Origin: Archangiaceae bacterium
GTDB taxonomy: Bacteria > Myxococcota > Myxococcia > Myxococcales > Myxococcaceae
Reading direction: 5' to 3'
DNA: 64,000 nucleotides
NCBI GenBank assembly: GCA_016714225.1
Contig: JADJNS010000018.1
Span: forward strand, 186,001 to 250,000
Positions within the stretch are counted from its first letter, which is position 1. Every line of letters starts with the position of its first letter. The notes beneath the pieces were generated by a model that was not told where the DNA came from, made no database searches, and was given only the letters and a program-made list of their open reading frames with translations. The position numbers and the translations under genes were made by a program. This document shows, one piece after another, positions 19,000 through 29,685 of the stretch.

Positions 19000-19605
19000 T
19001 CAGCCTTCCCACGAGAAGCCGCTCATCGCGTCCCACACCACGCCCTGCGCCAGCTTCTTGCCCTCGGGGCTGAAGACCTGCACCTTCTCGAGGTCGAGCG
19101 AGGTGCCCAGCACGCTGTGGTGCACGATGAACACCGGCTGACCGGCCAGGGTGGTCTTGCGAACCTCGGCCTCTTCCCACTCGGCGCCCGACTGGGGGTC
19201 GCTGTGGTCTTCGACCGCCTTGCGCACCGCGTCGGGCAGGTCGTGGGTGCTCTTCACCGCGCGGCCCGGCACCGCGAGCATCTTGCCGGTCTCGACGGCC
19301 TTCAGCGAGAAGTCGCCCTTGATCGCCTCGATCACCGTCGACGTGAGGTTCTTGCCCGCGCCGACGGCCTCCAGAAACGCGCTCGCCTCTTTGCGCGCCG
19401 GCCGGGTCATCACCGTGTCGCTCGAGAAGGTCGACGCAGCGTGCTTCGCCTCGGTGGCGCTGACTGTCGCGCCGAAGCGGCCGAGCGCTTCTTTCACCTC
19501 GGCGTACGAGACCTTGTAGCTCTGCGTGCTGTCGTCGGCCCGGGCCTGGTTCCAGACCTCATCGAACCCTTTGACGCCAGGGGTGGTGCGTGCGGTGGTT
19601 TTCAT
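19000..19605 (-). CDS. Hypothetical soluble protein
   Basis: This is a 201-residue protein with no signal peptide or membrane segment. I chose ATG 19605 (MKTTARTTPG); a longer frame runs upstream into the divergent promoter of the MocR gene. Visible features are an EF-hand-like acidic/helical N-terminal half (YAEVKEALGRFGATVSATEA) and a mixed alpha/beta C-terminal half (AGQPVFIVHHSVLGTSLDLE). I recognise no family. It ends 16 bases before the start of the oxidoreductase gene on the same strand. Confidence 0.55.
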   Translation of the reverse strand: MKTTARTTPGVKGFDEVWNQARADDSTQSYKVSYAEVKEALGRFGATVSATEAKHAASTFSSDTVMTRPARKEASAFLEAVGAGKNLTSTVIEAIKGDFSLKAVETGKMLAVPGRAVKSTHDLPDAVRKAVEDHSDPQSGAEWEEAEVRKTTLAGQPVFIVHHSVLGTSLDLEKVQVFSPEGKKLAQGVVWDAMSGFSWEG

Positions 19606-19718
19606 GGCGCGCAACCAAGCCCGAGTGGGCCCATCACCGACAGGTCCGGTTCGTGGAAATCGCATGGGCCAGTTCGAAAAGTGGCCTGCTCGACAGATGC
19701 AATCTCACCCAAGTAGAT

Positions 19719-21176
19719 GTGCCAGCAGTGAAGACGTGGGACCTCGCGCTGCAGCTCGACCGCCGCTCGCACCTGTCGCTGGCGCAGCAGCTGACCCGCG
19801 CCATCACCGATGCGATTCGCGACGGCCGGCTGCAGCCGGGCGCCGCGGTGCCGAGCTCGCGGCAGCTGGCGCAGAGCCTGGGGCTGCACCGCAACACCGT
19901 GGTGGCGGCCTTCGACGACCTGCGGCTGCAGGGGTGGGTCGAGACGGTGAAGGGCTCGCACACCCGCGTCACCCGCGCGCTGCCCGAGGCCAGCTTCGCC
20001 CCTGAGCGGCGCGGCGCGGCGGTGGGGTTCGACCTCGAGCCGTGGCCCAGCTCGGCGCCCACCTTCGAGGCGGTGTCGCCCAGGGTGCTCGACTTCACCG
20101 GCGGGCTGCCCGACGCGCGGCTGTTCGACGCCCGGGCGCTGGCGCGCGCGTACCGGCGGGCGCTGCGGCGCGCTCCGGGGCGGCTGCTCGGCTTCGGCAG
20201 CCCGGCCGGAGACCCGGTGCTGCGCGAGCGGCTCGCCCAGATGCTGGCCTCGCGGCGCGGGCTGGCGGTGACCGCCGACGACCTCATCATCACCCGCGGC
20301 AGCCAGCTCGCGCTGCACCTGCTCGCGCTGGCGATGGTGCGGCGGGGTGACACCGTGGCGGTCGAGTCTCCCGGCTACCCCTCGGCGCGCGAGGCCTTCA
20401 CCCTGCCCGGCGCGAAGCTGCTGCCGATTCCGGTCGACGCCGAGGGCCTCGAGGTCGACGTGCTCGCCAGAAAGCTCGAGCGCGGCTCGATTCGCGCCGC
20501 GTACGTGACGCCCCACCAGCAAGACCCCACCACGGTGATGCTCTCGGCGCGGCGCAGGCTCTCGCTGCTCGAGCTGGCCCGGCGGCACCGCTTCGCCATC
20601 ATCGAAGCCGACTACGACTACGAGTTTCAGTTCGACACGGCGCCGGTGCTGCCGATGGCGAGCGCCGACCCGCACGGGGTGGTGGTGTACGTGGGCACGC
20701 TGTCGAAGGCGCTGGCGCCGGGGCTGCGCATGGGCTTCCTGGTGGCTCCGCCGCCGCTGCGTCGCGCGGTGCTGGCGGTGCGCGGCCAGGTCGACCGCCA
20801 GGGTGACCTGGTGCTCGAGCGCGCGGTGGCCGAGCTGCTCGAAGACGGCGAGGTGCTGCGGCACTCGCTCAAGGCGCGCCGCGAGTTTCACGCGCGCCGC
20901 GACCTGCTGGCGCGGCTGCTCGCCGAGCACCTGGGTGAGGTGCTCGACTTCGAGGTTCCCCGCGGCGGCCTGGCGCTGTGGGCGAAGGTGGCGAGGGGCG
21001 TCGACGTCGAGCGCTGGGCGCGTCAGGCGCTCGAGAAGGGGGTGCGCTTCTTCACCGGCCGCCCGTACTCGCCGAGCGGCGCGCGGCTGCCGTACCTGCG
21101 CCTGGGCTTCGGGCACCTCGACGCGCGCGAGCTGGAAGAGGCGGTCAGGCGCATGAAGGCCGCGCTGCCCCGCTGA
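19719..21176 (+). CDS. MocR/PdxR-type transcriptional regulator (GntR HTH + PLP aminotransferase-like domain)
   Basis: The N-terminal winged helix-turn-helix of the GntR type is at about residues 15-80 (SLAQQLTRAITDAIRDGRL, VPSSRQLAQSLGLHRNTVV). After a linker comes a fold-type I aminotransferase domain of ~350 residues with the PLP lysine in VGTLSKALAPGLRMGF (about residue 330) and ADYDYEFQFD for cofactor binding. These proteins bind PLP and a ligand (such as PLP, GABA or taurine) and usually control a divergent neighbour. GTG 19719 and GTG 19728 are both possible starts; none is an ATG. The 113-base gap to the divergent 19605 gene is the likely operator region. Confidence 0.88.
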   Translation: MPAVKTWDLALQLDRRSHLSLAQQLTRAITDAIRDGRLQPGAAVPSSRQLAQSLGLHRNTVVAAFDDLRLQGWVETVKGSHTRVTRALPEASFAPERRGAAVGFDLEPWPSSAPTFEAVSPRVLDFTGGLPDARLFDARALARAYRRALRRAPGRLLGFGSPAGDPVLRERLAQMLASRRGLAVTADDLIITRGSQLALHLLALAMVRRGDTVAVESPGYPSAREAFTLPGAKLLPIPVDAEGLEVDVLARKLERGSIRAAYVTPHQQDPTTVMLSARRRLSLLELARRHRFAIIEADYDYEFQFDTAPVLPMASADPHGVVVYVGTLSKALAPGLRMGFLVAPPPLRRAVLAVRGQVDRQGDLVLERAVAELLEDGEVLRHSLKARREFHARRDLLARLLAEHLGEVLDFEVPRGGLALWAKVARGVDVERWARQALEKGVRFFTGRPYSPSGARLPYLRLGFGHLDARELEEAVRRMKAALPR

Positions 21177-21198
21177 AATGACCTAAGTTCGCGCGCAA

Positions 21199-22089
21199 GT
21201 GTTTCGCGTCGCCCTCGTCGCCACGCTGCTCTGCAGCGCGCTCACCGCCTGCGGGCCGAAGTCGATGTCCGCCCGGCGCGAGCACAGCCAGCGGCTCGCC
21301 GACGAGGCCGACGAAGAGCTCTCGAAGGCCGAGAAGGCGATGGGCGAGCTCAAGCCGCAAGACGCCGAAGACGCGCTCGCTGCGGCGAAGAAGCGGCTCG
21401 CCGAGCCCGACGCGCAGCTCTACCCCGAGTACGAGATGCTGCTCGGGCGCGAGAAAGAAGACGAGGCCCGGCTGCCCGACGTGAAGCGGGTGCGAGAGCT
21501 GAAAGACCTGCAGGCCGCTGTTGGCAAGCGCCGAGAGAAGATCGAAGAGCAGGCGGCGGCGCTGAAGAAGGCGCTCAAGGCGCTCGAGGTGCCGAACGTC
21601 GAGTCGGGGCAGATCGACGACGCCCAGGCGGCGGCGAAAGACCTGGCCGAAGCGCTCGCAGACGGCGCCGAGCTCGAGCCGAAAGACAAGGCCTACGCCG
21701 AGTACGCCAGGGGCCGGCGGGCCGAGGCCGAGAAGGCCAGAGAGCCGATCTCCCTGGCGCGCGCGCGCGCCGACTTCATGAGCGGCCCGGCGGTGCTGCG
21801 CGAGAAGGCCGCCGAGAAATTCAAGGAAGGGAAGGGCGAGAAGGCGAGCGCCGACAAGAAGGCCCGCTTCGCCGAGGCGAAGAAGCTCTACGAGCAGTGC
21901 CAGGAAACGTGCCGCAAGGCGCTGACCGCGAGCCCGGGCATGTCGCGGCTGGCCATCATCGCCTCGGGCAAGAAGACCACCCCCGAGGCGCTCGACACCG
22001 CCTGCAGCGCCGAGTGGCAAGAGGTCGACAAGGCCGACAAGAAGGTCAAGCCCGACAAGGTCGCCCCACCGCCGAAGAAGAAGCGGTAG
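21199..22089 (+). CDS. Coiled-coil lipoprotein
   Basis: This 296-residue protein starts at GTG 21199 with a lipoprotein signal ending in the lipobox LTAC (Cys 18). Almost all the rest is charged, Ala/Glu/Lys-rich helix with heptad character (residues ~25-270), including KAEKAMGELKPQDAEDALAA and KAAEKFKEGKGEKASADKK. Two cysteine-containing stretches (CQETCRKAL and CSAEW) break the coil near the end. It ends in a very basic tail. It is probably a periplasmic, lipid-anchored structural protein. eutB starts 12 bases later with no visible terminator, so the two may share a transcript by accident or design. Confidence 0.6.
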   Translation: MFRVALVATLLCSALTACGPKSMSARREHSQRLADEADEELSKAEKAMGELKPQDAEDALAAAKKRLAEPDAQLYPEYEMLLGREKEDEARLPDVKRVRELKDLQAAVGKRREKIEEQAAALKKALKALEVPNVESGQIDDAQAAAKDLAEALADGAELEPKDKAYAEYARGRRAEAEKAREPISLARARADFMSGPAVLREKAAEKFKEGKGEKASADKKARFAEAKKLYEQCQETCRKALTASPGMSRLAIIASGKKTTPEALDTACSAEWQEVDKADKKVKPDKVAPPPKKKR

Positions 22090-22101
22090 AAGGCGGCCGT
22101 C

Positions 22102-23496
22102 TTGGCGAAGCTCAACACCACCCTGTTCGGCGAGTCGTTCTCGTTTCGGTCGCTCAAAGAGGTTCTGGCGAAGGCGAACGAGCCGCGCTCGGGCGACGTG
22201 CAGGCGGGCCTGGCCTGCAGCTCGATGCGCGAGATGGCCGCGGCGAAGCTGGTGCTGGCCGAGGTGACCTGCAAGGAGCTGCGCGAGAACCCCTCGGTGC
22301 CCTACGAGCGCGACGAGGTGACGCGGGTGGTGGAAGACGCGCTCGCCGCACCGCTGGCGGCCCGCGCCTACCAGAAAATCTGCGGCTGGTCGGTGGCCCA
22401 GCTGCGGGAGTGGATTCTCGACAGCGCCACCACCGGCGAAGAGGTCAACGACATCACCCCGGGCCTCACCCCCGAGATGGCGGCGGCGGTGGCCAAGCTG
22501 ATGTCGAACATGGACCTGGTGATGGCGGGGCGGAAGATTCGGGTGGTGGCCCGCTGCAACAACACCATCGGGCTCGACGGGCGCATCTCGAGCCGGCTGC
22601 AGCCGAACCACCCGCGCGACGAGGTCGACGGGGTGCTGGCCGCGGTGAAAGACGGCCTCTCGTTCGGCAACGGCGACGCGGTGATCGGCGTGAACCCGTC
22701 GACCGACGACGTGGGCAAGTGCGCCGACATCTTGAAGGGCGTGAAAGACCTGATGCGGAAGTTTCGCGTGCCCACCCAGAACTGCGTGCTGGCCCACCTC
22801 ACCGTGCAGATGGAGGCCATGGCCCGGCACCAGGCGCCGCTCGACCTGATGTTCCAGTCGATCGCGGGCTCTGAAGGCGCCAACAAGAACTTCGGCGTGA
22901 GCGTGAAGCTGCTCGACGAGGCGTGGGACCTGACCCGGCGCGAAGGCACGGCCAGGGGCCCCAACGTGATGTACTTCGAGACCGGGCAGGGCACGGCGCT
23001 GAGCGCCAACGCGCACCACGACACCGACCAGGTGACCATGGAGGCGCGCGCCTACGGTCTGGCGAGGCGCTACCAGCCGTTTCTGCTCAACAGCGTGGTG
23101 GGCTTCATCGGCCCCGAGTACCTGCGCGACGCCAAGCAGATCACCCGCGCCGGCCTCGAAGACCACTTCATGGGCAAGCTGATGGGTATCCCCATGGGGT
23201 GTGACGCCTGCTACACGAACCACGCGAACGCCGACCAGAACGACCAGGAAAACCTCGAGATGCTGCTCGCGATGGCCGGCGTGAACTACCTGATGGGCAT
23301 CCCCATGGGCGACGACGTGATGCTCAACTACCAGACCACCTCGTTTCACAACAACGCGGCGCTGCGCGAGATTCTGAGGCTCAAGCCGGCGCCCGAGTTC
23401 GAAGAGTGGTTGATCAGCATGGGCCTGTGGCGCAACGGTGAGCTGACCTCGCGCGCCGGCGACGCGAGCGTGTTCGCCACCGCGAAGCGCAAGTGA
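22102..23496 (+). CDS. eutB: Ethanolamine ammonia-lyase large subunit EutB
   Basis: This is the B12-dependent enzyme subunit that converts ethanolamine to acetaldehyde and ammonia. The 464 residues match the family throughout: SFRSLKEVLAKANEPRSGD, RCNNTIGLDGRISSRLQPNH, GDAVIGVNPSTDDV, SEGANKNFGV, YFETGQGTALSANAHH, MGCDACYTNHANADQND and LGMNY-type YLMGIPMGDDVMLNYQTTSF. Length is normal. The start is TTG 22102, preceded by AAGGCGG, a weak but plausible ribosome site. EutC, its obligate partner, is not adjacent; it is at 32865. No cobalamin riboswitch, EutA reactivase or EutR is visible nearby. Confidence 0.95.
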   Translation: MAKLNTTLFGESFSFRSLKEVLAKANEPRSGDVQAGLACSSMREMAAAKLVLAEVTCKELRENPSVPYERDEVTRVVEDALAAPLAARAYQKICGWSVAQLREWILDSATTGEEVNDITPGLTPEMAAAVAKLMSNMDLVMAGRKIRVVARCNNTIGLDGRISSRLQPNHPRDEVDGVLAAVKDGLSFGNGDAVIGVNPSTDDVGKCADILKGVKDLMRKFRVPTQNCVLAHLTVQMEAMARHQAPLDLMFQSIAGSEGANKNFGVSVKLLDEAWDLTRREGTARGPNVMYFETGQGTALSANAHHDTDQVTMEARAYGLARRYQPFLLNSVVGFIGPEYLRDAKQITRAGLEDHFMGKLMGIPMGCDACYTNHANADQNDQENLEMLLAMAGVNYLMGIPMGDDVMLNYQTTSFHNNAALREILRLKPAPEFEEWLISMGLWRNGELTSRAGDASVFATAKRK

Positions 23497-23541
23497 CGTA
23501 CGCTGCGCGGCCGTGCTCGGCCTTCAGGAGAACCGTCGACC

Positions 23542-25212
<1,671 letters not shown>

Positions 25213-25231
25213 GCGTGGTAGAAATTCGGCT

Positions 25232-27199
25232 CTGGCTTCGTTCAACGACAAGGTGCTGGTCGTCGACGACGACCCCTCGTTTCACCTGCTGGTAGAGAGC
25301 GTGCTGGCGCCGGCCGGGCTGGTCGTCGAGGGCACCCGCTCGGGCGAAGAGGCGCTGCGCGCGGTGGCCAGCAACGGCGCGCCGCGCGCGGTGATCATCG
25401 ACGGCCTGTTGCCCGGCATGCGCGGCGACGACGTGACCGCGAAGCTGCGCCAGCAGTGGAAGCGCGAAGAGCTGCCGATCATCTTCGTGTCGGCGTTCTT
25501 TCGCGACCTGCGCAGCCGCGAGCGGCTGACCCGCGACCTGCAGGTCGACGCGGTGCTGCACAAGCCCATCACCCCCGAGGAGCTCAAGCGGGCGCTGGCG
25601 CGAATACCGGTGCTGGCCGCGGCCAGCGCCGCCCCGACCGCCGAGGCCGAAGAGGGCTACGAAATCGACCTCACCACCTCGGCCGAGCTGCTGACCGACT
25701 ATCTCGCCATCGCCGAAGAGCGCATTCACTCGCTGCGCAGCAGCCTGCCGGGGCTGATCGGCCCGCACCGCCGCGCCGCGTACGAGCAGGTGCGCCGCGA
25801 CGCGCACAAGCTGCGCGGCACCGGCGGCAGCTTCGGGCTGCCCGAGGTCACCCGGCTCGGGGCGCAGATCGAAGACTTTCTCGAAGACCACGGCGACGAG
25901 TCGTTCTCGCCCACCCAGCGCGCCCGCCTCTCGGGGTGGATCGAGGCGCTCGCCACCAAGCTGGCACGCGCCGGGGCCTCGGTGCCCTCGCCGGGCCTGT
26001 CGGGCTCGAAGCGGGCGCTGCGGGTGCTGCTGCTCGACGGCCCGGGTGACCTGGCGGTGTCGTGCTCCGAGGCCGCGCAGCGCGGCCTGCCGGTGCGGCT
26101 GTTCGCCGACGTCGACGAGGCGATGCTCTCGGCGATCGACGAGGCCGCCGACGTGGTCTTCGTGGCGGCCGACCGCCCCGGCTTCGACGGGCCCGACCTG
26201 TGCCGCCGCTTCGTGAGCGAGGGCCTGGGGCCGGTGGTGCTGATGGCGGCCGACTCGGGCATCGCGGCGCGGCTCGAGGCGCAGAAGGCCGGGGCGCGCG
26301 GGTACGTGCACCGCATGCCCGACGCCGCCTCGCTGCTCCGGCTGGCGCCCGACTTCGCCGCTCCGCCCCGCGGAGTGACGGTGCTGGCGCTCTCGCCAGA
26401 CCGCGAAGAGCTCGACGCGCTGGCGATGAAGCTGAGCGCCGACGGGCTCGCCGCGCTGCCCTGCACCGACCCCCGGTCGTTGTTCGAGGCCCTCGAGCAG
26501 AACGAGCCGGCGGTGGTGGTGATGAACGCCGCCCTGCCCGGGGTGAACGGCCTGTCGCTCTTGCGCGCGCTGCGGGCCGACGCGCGCTACGGGCGGCTGC
26601 CGGTGGTGGTGCTCACCCGCTCACCCGAGCCGCGCGATCGCCTCGACGCGCTCGAGGCCGGCGCCGACGACGTCATCTCGGTGCCGGTGACCGACACCGA
26701 GCTGGTGGCCCGGCTGCGGGTGCAGGTTCGCCGCTGGGCCCACGAGGTGCGCTCCAGGCCGGTGAAGGGCCTGCCGGGCTTCATCGGCTCTGACGCGCTG
26801 CTCGAAGAAGTCGACCGCGCGCTGGCGCTGGCCCGCCGCGGGCGCGCGCTCTCGCTGATGGTGTTCGAGGCCGAGGTGGCCAAGATTCGCCTCGGGCGCG
26901 GGCGGCTGCAGGCCGACGCCGCGGTGGCGGCGCTCGGCGCCCGGCTCAAGGCCTGCTTTCGCAACAGCGACGTGGTCGGCTCGCTGGGTGACGATCGCTT
27001 CGGGGTGCTGCTCTACGACCTGACCCGCTTCGACGCCGACCGGCTGCTGCTGACCCAGCTCGAGGCGTTCAACCGCGGCAGCCCGGTGGCGGTGCCGCCG
27101 CCGGTGCCGGTGCGGGCAGGGCTCTCGAGCTTTCCCGAGGTGCAGGGTGACGCGGCGGCGCTGCTCGAAGCGGCGCTCGCTTCCCTGGGCAAGGGGTGA
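25232..27199 (+). CDS. Multi-domain regulator: receiver, HPt, two further receiver-like domains, degenerate GGDEF
   Basis: Domain order on a ~655-residue protein: an active-looking receiver (DDD at 12-14, phospho-acceptor Asp ~57); an HPt domain with AHKLRGTGGSFG (His ~192); a degenerate receiver-like domain (~250-370); a further receiver with VVVMNAALPGVNG, where the acceptor Asp is replaced by Asn; and a C-terminal GGDEF-like domain whose signature reads GDDRF (~584-590), so diguanylate cyclase activity is doubtful. No ATG, GTG or TTG suits the first strand. CTG 25232 (then ASFNDKVLVV) is the best-fitting start; GTG 25253 would cut into it. It probably works with the adjacent kinase gene. 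Confidence 0.8.
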   Translation: MASFNDKVLVVDDDPSFHLLVESVLAPAGLVVEGTRSGEEALRAVASNGAPRAVIIDGLLPGMRGDDVTAKLRQQWKREELPIIFVSAFFRDLRSRERLTRDLQVDAVLHKPITPEELKRALARIPVLAAASAAPTAEAEEGYEIDLTTSAELLTDYLAIAEERIHSLRSSLPGLIGPHRRAAYEQVRRDAHKLRGTGGSFGLPEVTRLGAQIEDFLEDHGDESFSPTQRARLSGWIEALATKLARAGASVPSPGLSGSKRALRVLLLDGPGDLAVSCSEAAQRGLPVRLFADVDEAMLSAIDEAADVVFVAADRPGFDGPDLCRRFVSEGLGPVVLMAADSGIAARLEAQKAGARGYVHRMPDAASLLRLAPDFAAPPRGVTVLALSPDREELDALAMKLSADGLAALPCTDPRSLFEALEQNEPAVVVMNAALPGVNGLSLLRALRADARYGRLPVVVLTRSPEPRDRLDALEAGADDVISVPVTDTELVARLRVQVRRWAHEVRSRPVKGLPGFIGSDALLEEVDRALALARRGRALSLMVFEAEVAKIRLGRGRLQADAAVAALGARLKACFRNSDVVGSLGDDRFGVLLYDLTRFDADRLLLTQLEAFNRGSPVAVPPPVPVRAGLSSFPEVQGDAAALLEAALASLGKG

Positions 27200-27316
27200 G
27201 CTTTGCCCACCGGCGCGCTCGAGCGCACCGTCAGGGTTGCGTGACGATTCGAGCGGCTCGGCGACGCCAAGCGCCTGCCGTCGGGCCCCAAGTTGAGGTA
27301 TTCCCCCCTGCACCCG

Positions 27317-28813
27317 ATGTCGCCCTCACGTCTGGCCTTCTGCCTGGTGTCGTCGCTGCTGGTGGGCTGCCAGTGCGTCGACCCGCGCCAGCTCGAGTTC
27401 ACCGCCTGCGCCTCGCAGCAAGACTGCGCGGCAGGCGAGACCTGCTGCCCCGACCTGCGCTGCCGCGCCGACTGCACCGACGTGACCGATGCGGGCGGCT
27501 GCGGGGCGTGCACCGCCGAGCAGGTGTGCGCCTGCGACGCGTGCGTGCCCCGCGACTGCGGCGCCACCCGGTGCGCCGAAGGCGCGGCCTGCCGCGATGG
27601 GCGGTGCGTGCAGTTGAGCTGCTTCGGCGTGCTGTGCCCGGGCAGCGAAGACTGCTTCGACGGGCACTGCTACCCGAAGGCGTGCGGCGGTTTGCCCTGC
27701 GACGGCGGGCTGTGCATCGGCGCGCAGTGCGAAGACAAGAGCTGCCAGGGCCTGCAGTGCCCCACCGGCTCGCGCTGCTCGGGCGGCGCGTGCGTGGGGT
27801 GCGCCGCGGCCGAGACCCGCTGTAACGACGGCGTCGACGACGACTGCAACGGCCTGGCCGACTGCGCCGACCCGGCCTGCGCGGACCAAGACTGCACCGA
27901 CCACGACCAGTGCACGGTCGGTGAGAAGTGCAGCGCCGGGGTGTGCACCGGCGGCAGCGCCGCGCAGTGTGTCAGCCCGCCCACCTGCCGCTCGGGCCCC
28001 GGGGTGTGCGACACCGATGCGGGCGCGTGCGTGTACCCGCCCGCCACCGACGGCTCGCCGTGCTCGGTGAGCGACGTCTGCATGATGTCGGCGATCTGCT
28101 CGGCTGGCGCGTGCACCAGCATGCCCAGGCGCTGTGACGCTCCGGCGGGCAGCTGCCTGCTCTCGCCCGGCACCTGCCTGGTCGACGGCGGCTGCGGCTT
28201 CACCTTCAAAGATGCGGGCGCCGCCTGTGACGACAGCAACGCCTGCACCACCAGCTCGACCTGCAACGCCGGCGGAGTCTGCGTGGGGGCGGGGAGCATC
28301 ACCTGCGCGGCGCCGCCGAAGTGCAAGCAGCCCGGGGTGTGCAACCCTGCCTCGGGCACCTGCACGTACGCCAACTCGCCCAACACCACGGCGTGCGATG
28401 ACGGCAACGTCTGCACCGGCCCCGACCAGTGCAATGGCTCGGGCAGCTGCGGGGGCGCCGCGCGCGCCGACGGCTTCCTGTGCGGCAGTCAGTACGCGAA
28501 CCGGTGCTGCGGCGGCAGCTGCGTCGACATCTCGAGCGACGAGAAGCACTGCGGCGGCTGCAACACCGGGTGTGCCTCAGGCCGTACGTGCCAGTCGGTC
28601 GCGGTGACCTCGAACTGCTCTTCGGCCCCGTCGAACACCAGCGGCCGCTGCACCTGCGCCGGGGCGACGAGCGAGTGCCCGCGGGGGCAGATCTGCCGCG
28701 CCGGGCAGCCGCAGTACAACAACGTCTGCACGCCCGACGACGACTCCGACTGTCAGGGCGGCGCCCGCAGCCCCGCCCTGGTGCAGTGCCCCGAGTACTG
28801 CAAGTACCCCTGA
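27317..28813 (+). CDS. Cys-rich lipoprotein with MopE-type motifs
   Basis: This ~498-residue protein begins at ATG 27317 with a lipoprotein signal ending LVGC. The mature part is packed with regularly spaced cysteines in repeats such as 'C..G..C..G.C', and includes one CNDGVDDDCNGLADCADPAC. That Asp/Cys motif is characteristic of MopE/myxobacterial surface proteins and may bind metal. Later repeats have AxCDDGNVCTGPDQCN and CDDSNACTTSSTCN patterns. It probably lies on the outer cell surface, stabilised by disulfides. Its TGA overlaps the next ATG (TGATG), so the two are co-translated. Confidence 0.75.
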   Translation: MSPSRLAFCLVSSLLVGCQCVDPRQLEFTACASQQDCAAGETCCPDLRCRADCTDVTDAGGCGACTAEQVCACDACVPRDCGATRCAEGAACRDGRCVQLSCFGVLCPGSEDCFDGHCYPKACGGLPCDGGLCIGAQCEDKSCQGLQCPTGSRCSGGACVGCAAAETRCNDGVDDDCNGLADCADPACADQDCTDHDQCTVGEKCSAGVCTGGSAAQCVSPPTCRSGPGVCDTDAGACVYPPATDGSPCSVSDVCMMSAICSAGACTSMPRRCDAPAGSCLLSPGTCLVDGGCGFTFKDAGAACDDSNACTTSSTCNAGGVCVGAGSITCAAPPKCKQPGVCNPASGTCTYANSPNTTACDDGNVCTGPDQCNGSGSCGGAARADGFLCGSQYANRCCGGSCVDISSDEKHCGGCNTGCASGRTCQSVAVTSNCSSAPSNTSGRCTCAGATSECPRGQICRAGQPQYNNVCTPDDDSDCQGGARSPALVQCPEYCKYP

Positions 28814-29667
28814 TGCCCGCGCGCCCCCTCACCGTCGCCTCGCTGCTCTTCGCCGCCGCCGCGGCGGCGCAGACCCCCGCGGTGGGTGTGGTCATCATCA
28901 GCGACCGGCCCGGCGCGCAGGCGATGAGCGACACCGTGGCGGCGCAGGTGCAGCGCGCGCTGGTGCGCGAGGGCGTCAAAGACGCGCTCGAAGCGCCCGC
29001 GGTCGCGGCTCAGGTGCGCGCCACGGGTGCCGCCGAGCCGAGGTCGTGCAAGGGAGCGCGGAGCTGCGCGCAGAACATCGCGGTGCTGCTGGGCGACAAG
29101 GCGACGGTGGTCACCGTCGACGTGGGCAAGCTGGGCGGCACCGCGGTGGTGCGCCTCGAGGCGCTGCAGGCCGGCAACGAGAAGCCGCTCGAGGTGAGCG
29201 AGGTCTCGGTCGAGGTCGACGCGGTGGGTGAGAAGACCGCGCTGCCGGTGACGCTGTTCGCGCGCAAGGTGGCGCAGAGGGTGCTGGTCGCCCCGCCTCC
29301 CGACGACGCGCCGCTGCAGGCCTGGGTCGACCCGGTCAGCGCTCCGCCGGCGCCGCCCCAGGTGGCGGCCGAGCCGGTGAAGGTCGCGCCGGCAGCCTCG
29401 GCGTCGAGCTCGCGCTCGCGGGCACCGGCGGTGGTGATGACCACCGTGACCGCGCTGGTGGCGGTGGCCGCGGTCAGCTTTCTCGCCAGCGGCCTCTCGG
29501 CGAAGGGGCAGTACGACGGCGCGCGCGAAGGCGGGGGCACCTCGCTGACCCGGGCGCAGGCCGACGGCCTGGCGAGCCGCGCCAACGTGTCGTTCACCGT
29601 GGCGTTGATCGCCGGCTCGGTCGCGGCCGGCAGCGGCGTGGTGACCGGCGTGCTCTGGGCCTTCTAG
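28813..29667 (+). CDS. Exported protein with two C-terminal membrane helices, function unknown
   Basis: ATG 28813 shares a base with the preceding stop. Residues 1-20 are a signal peptide (LTVASLLFAAAAAAQ). A ~130-residue periplasmic domain follows with strands VGVVIISDRPGAQAM and NIAVLLGDKATVVTVDVG and a Cys pair (SCKGARSC). A Pro/Ala linker then leads to two hydrophobic helices near the C-terminus (AVVMTTVTALVAVAAVSFLA and VALIAGSVAAGSGVVTGVLW). The layout parallels the CsgG/TolB-N-like protein at 32012-32827, though sequence similarity is weak. It is probably an inner- or outer-membrane-associated sensor or structural protein. Confidence 0.55.
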   Translation: MPARPLTVASLLFAAAAAAQTPAVGVVIISDRPGAQAMSDTVAAQVQRALVREGVKDALEAPAVAAQVRATGAAEPRSCKGARSCAQNIAVLLGDKATVVTVDVGKLGGTAVVRLEALQAGNEKPLEVSEVSVEVDAVGEKTALPVTLFARKVAQRVLVAPPPDDAPLQAWVDPVSAPPAPPQVAAEPVKVAPAASASSSRSRAPAVVMTTVTALVAVAAVSFLASGLSAKGQYDGAREGGGTSLTRAQADGLASRANVSFTVALIAGSVAAGSGVVTGVLWAF

Positions 29668-29685
29668 AGAGAACGCCGCGTGCGG

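Noticed and set aside
21145..23349. A 734-residue leftward frame opposite the coiled-coil lipoprotein and eutB
   Set aside because: It is the antisense shadow of two real genes, His/Arg/Val-rich with no recognisable family.
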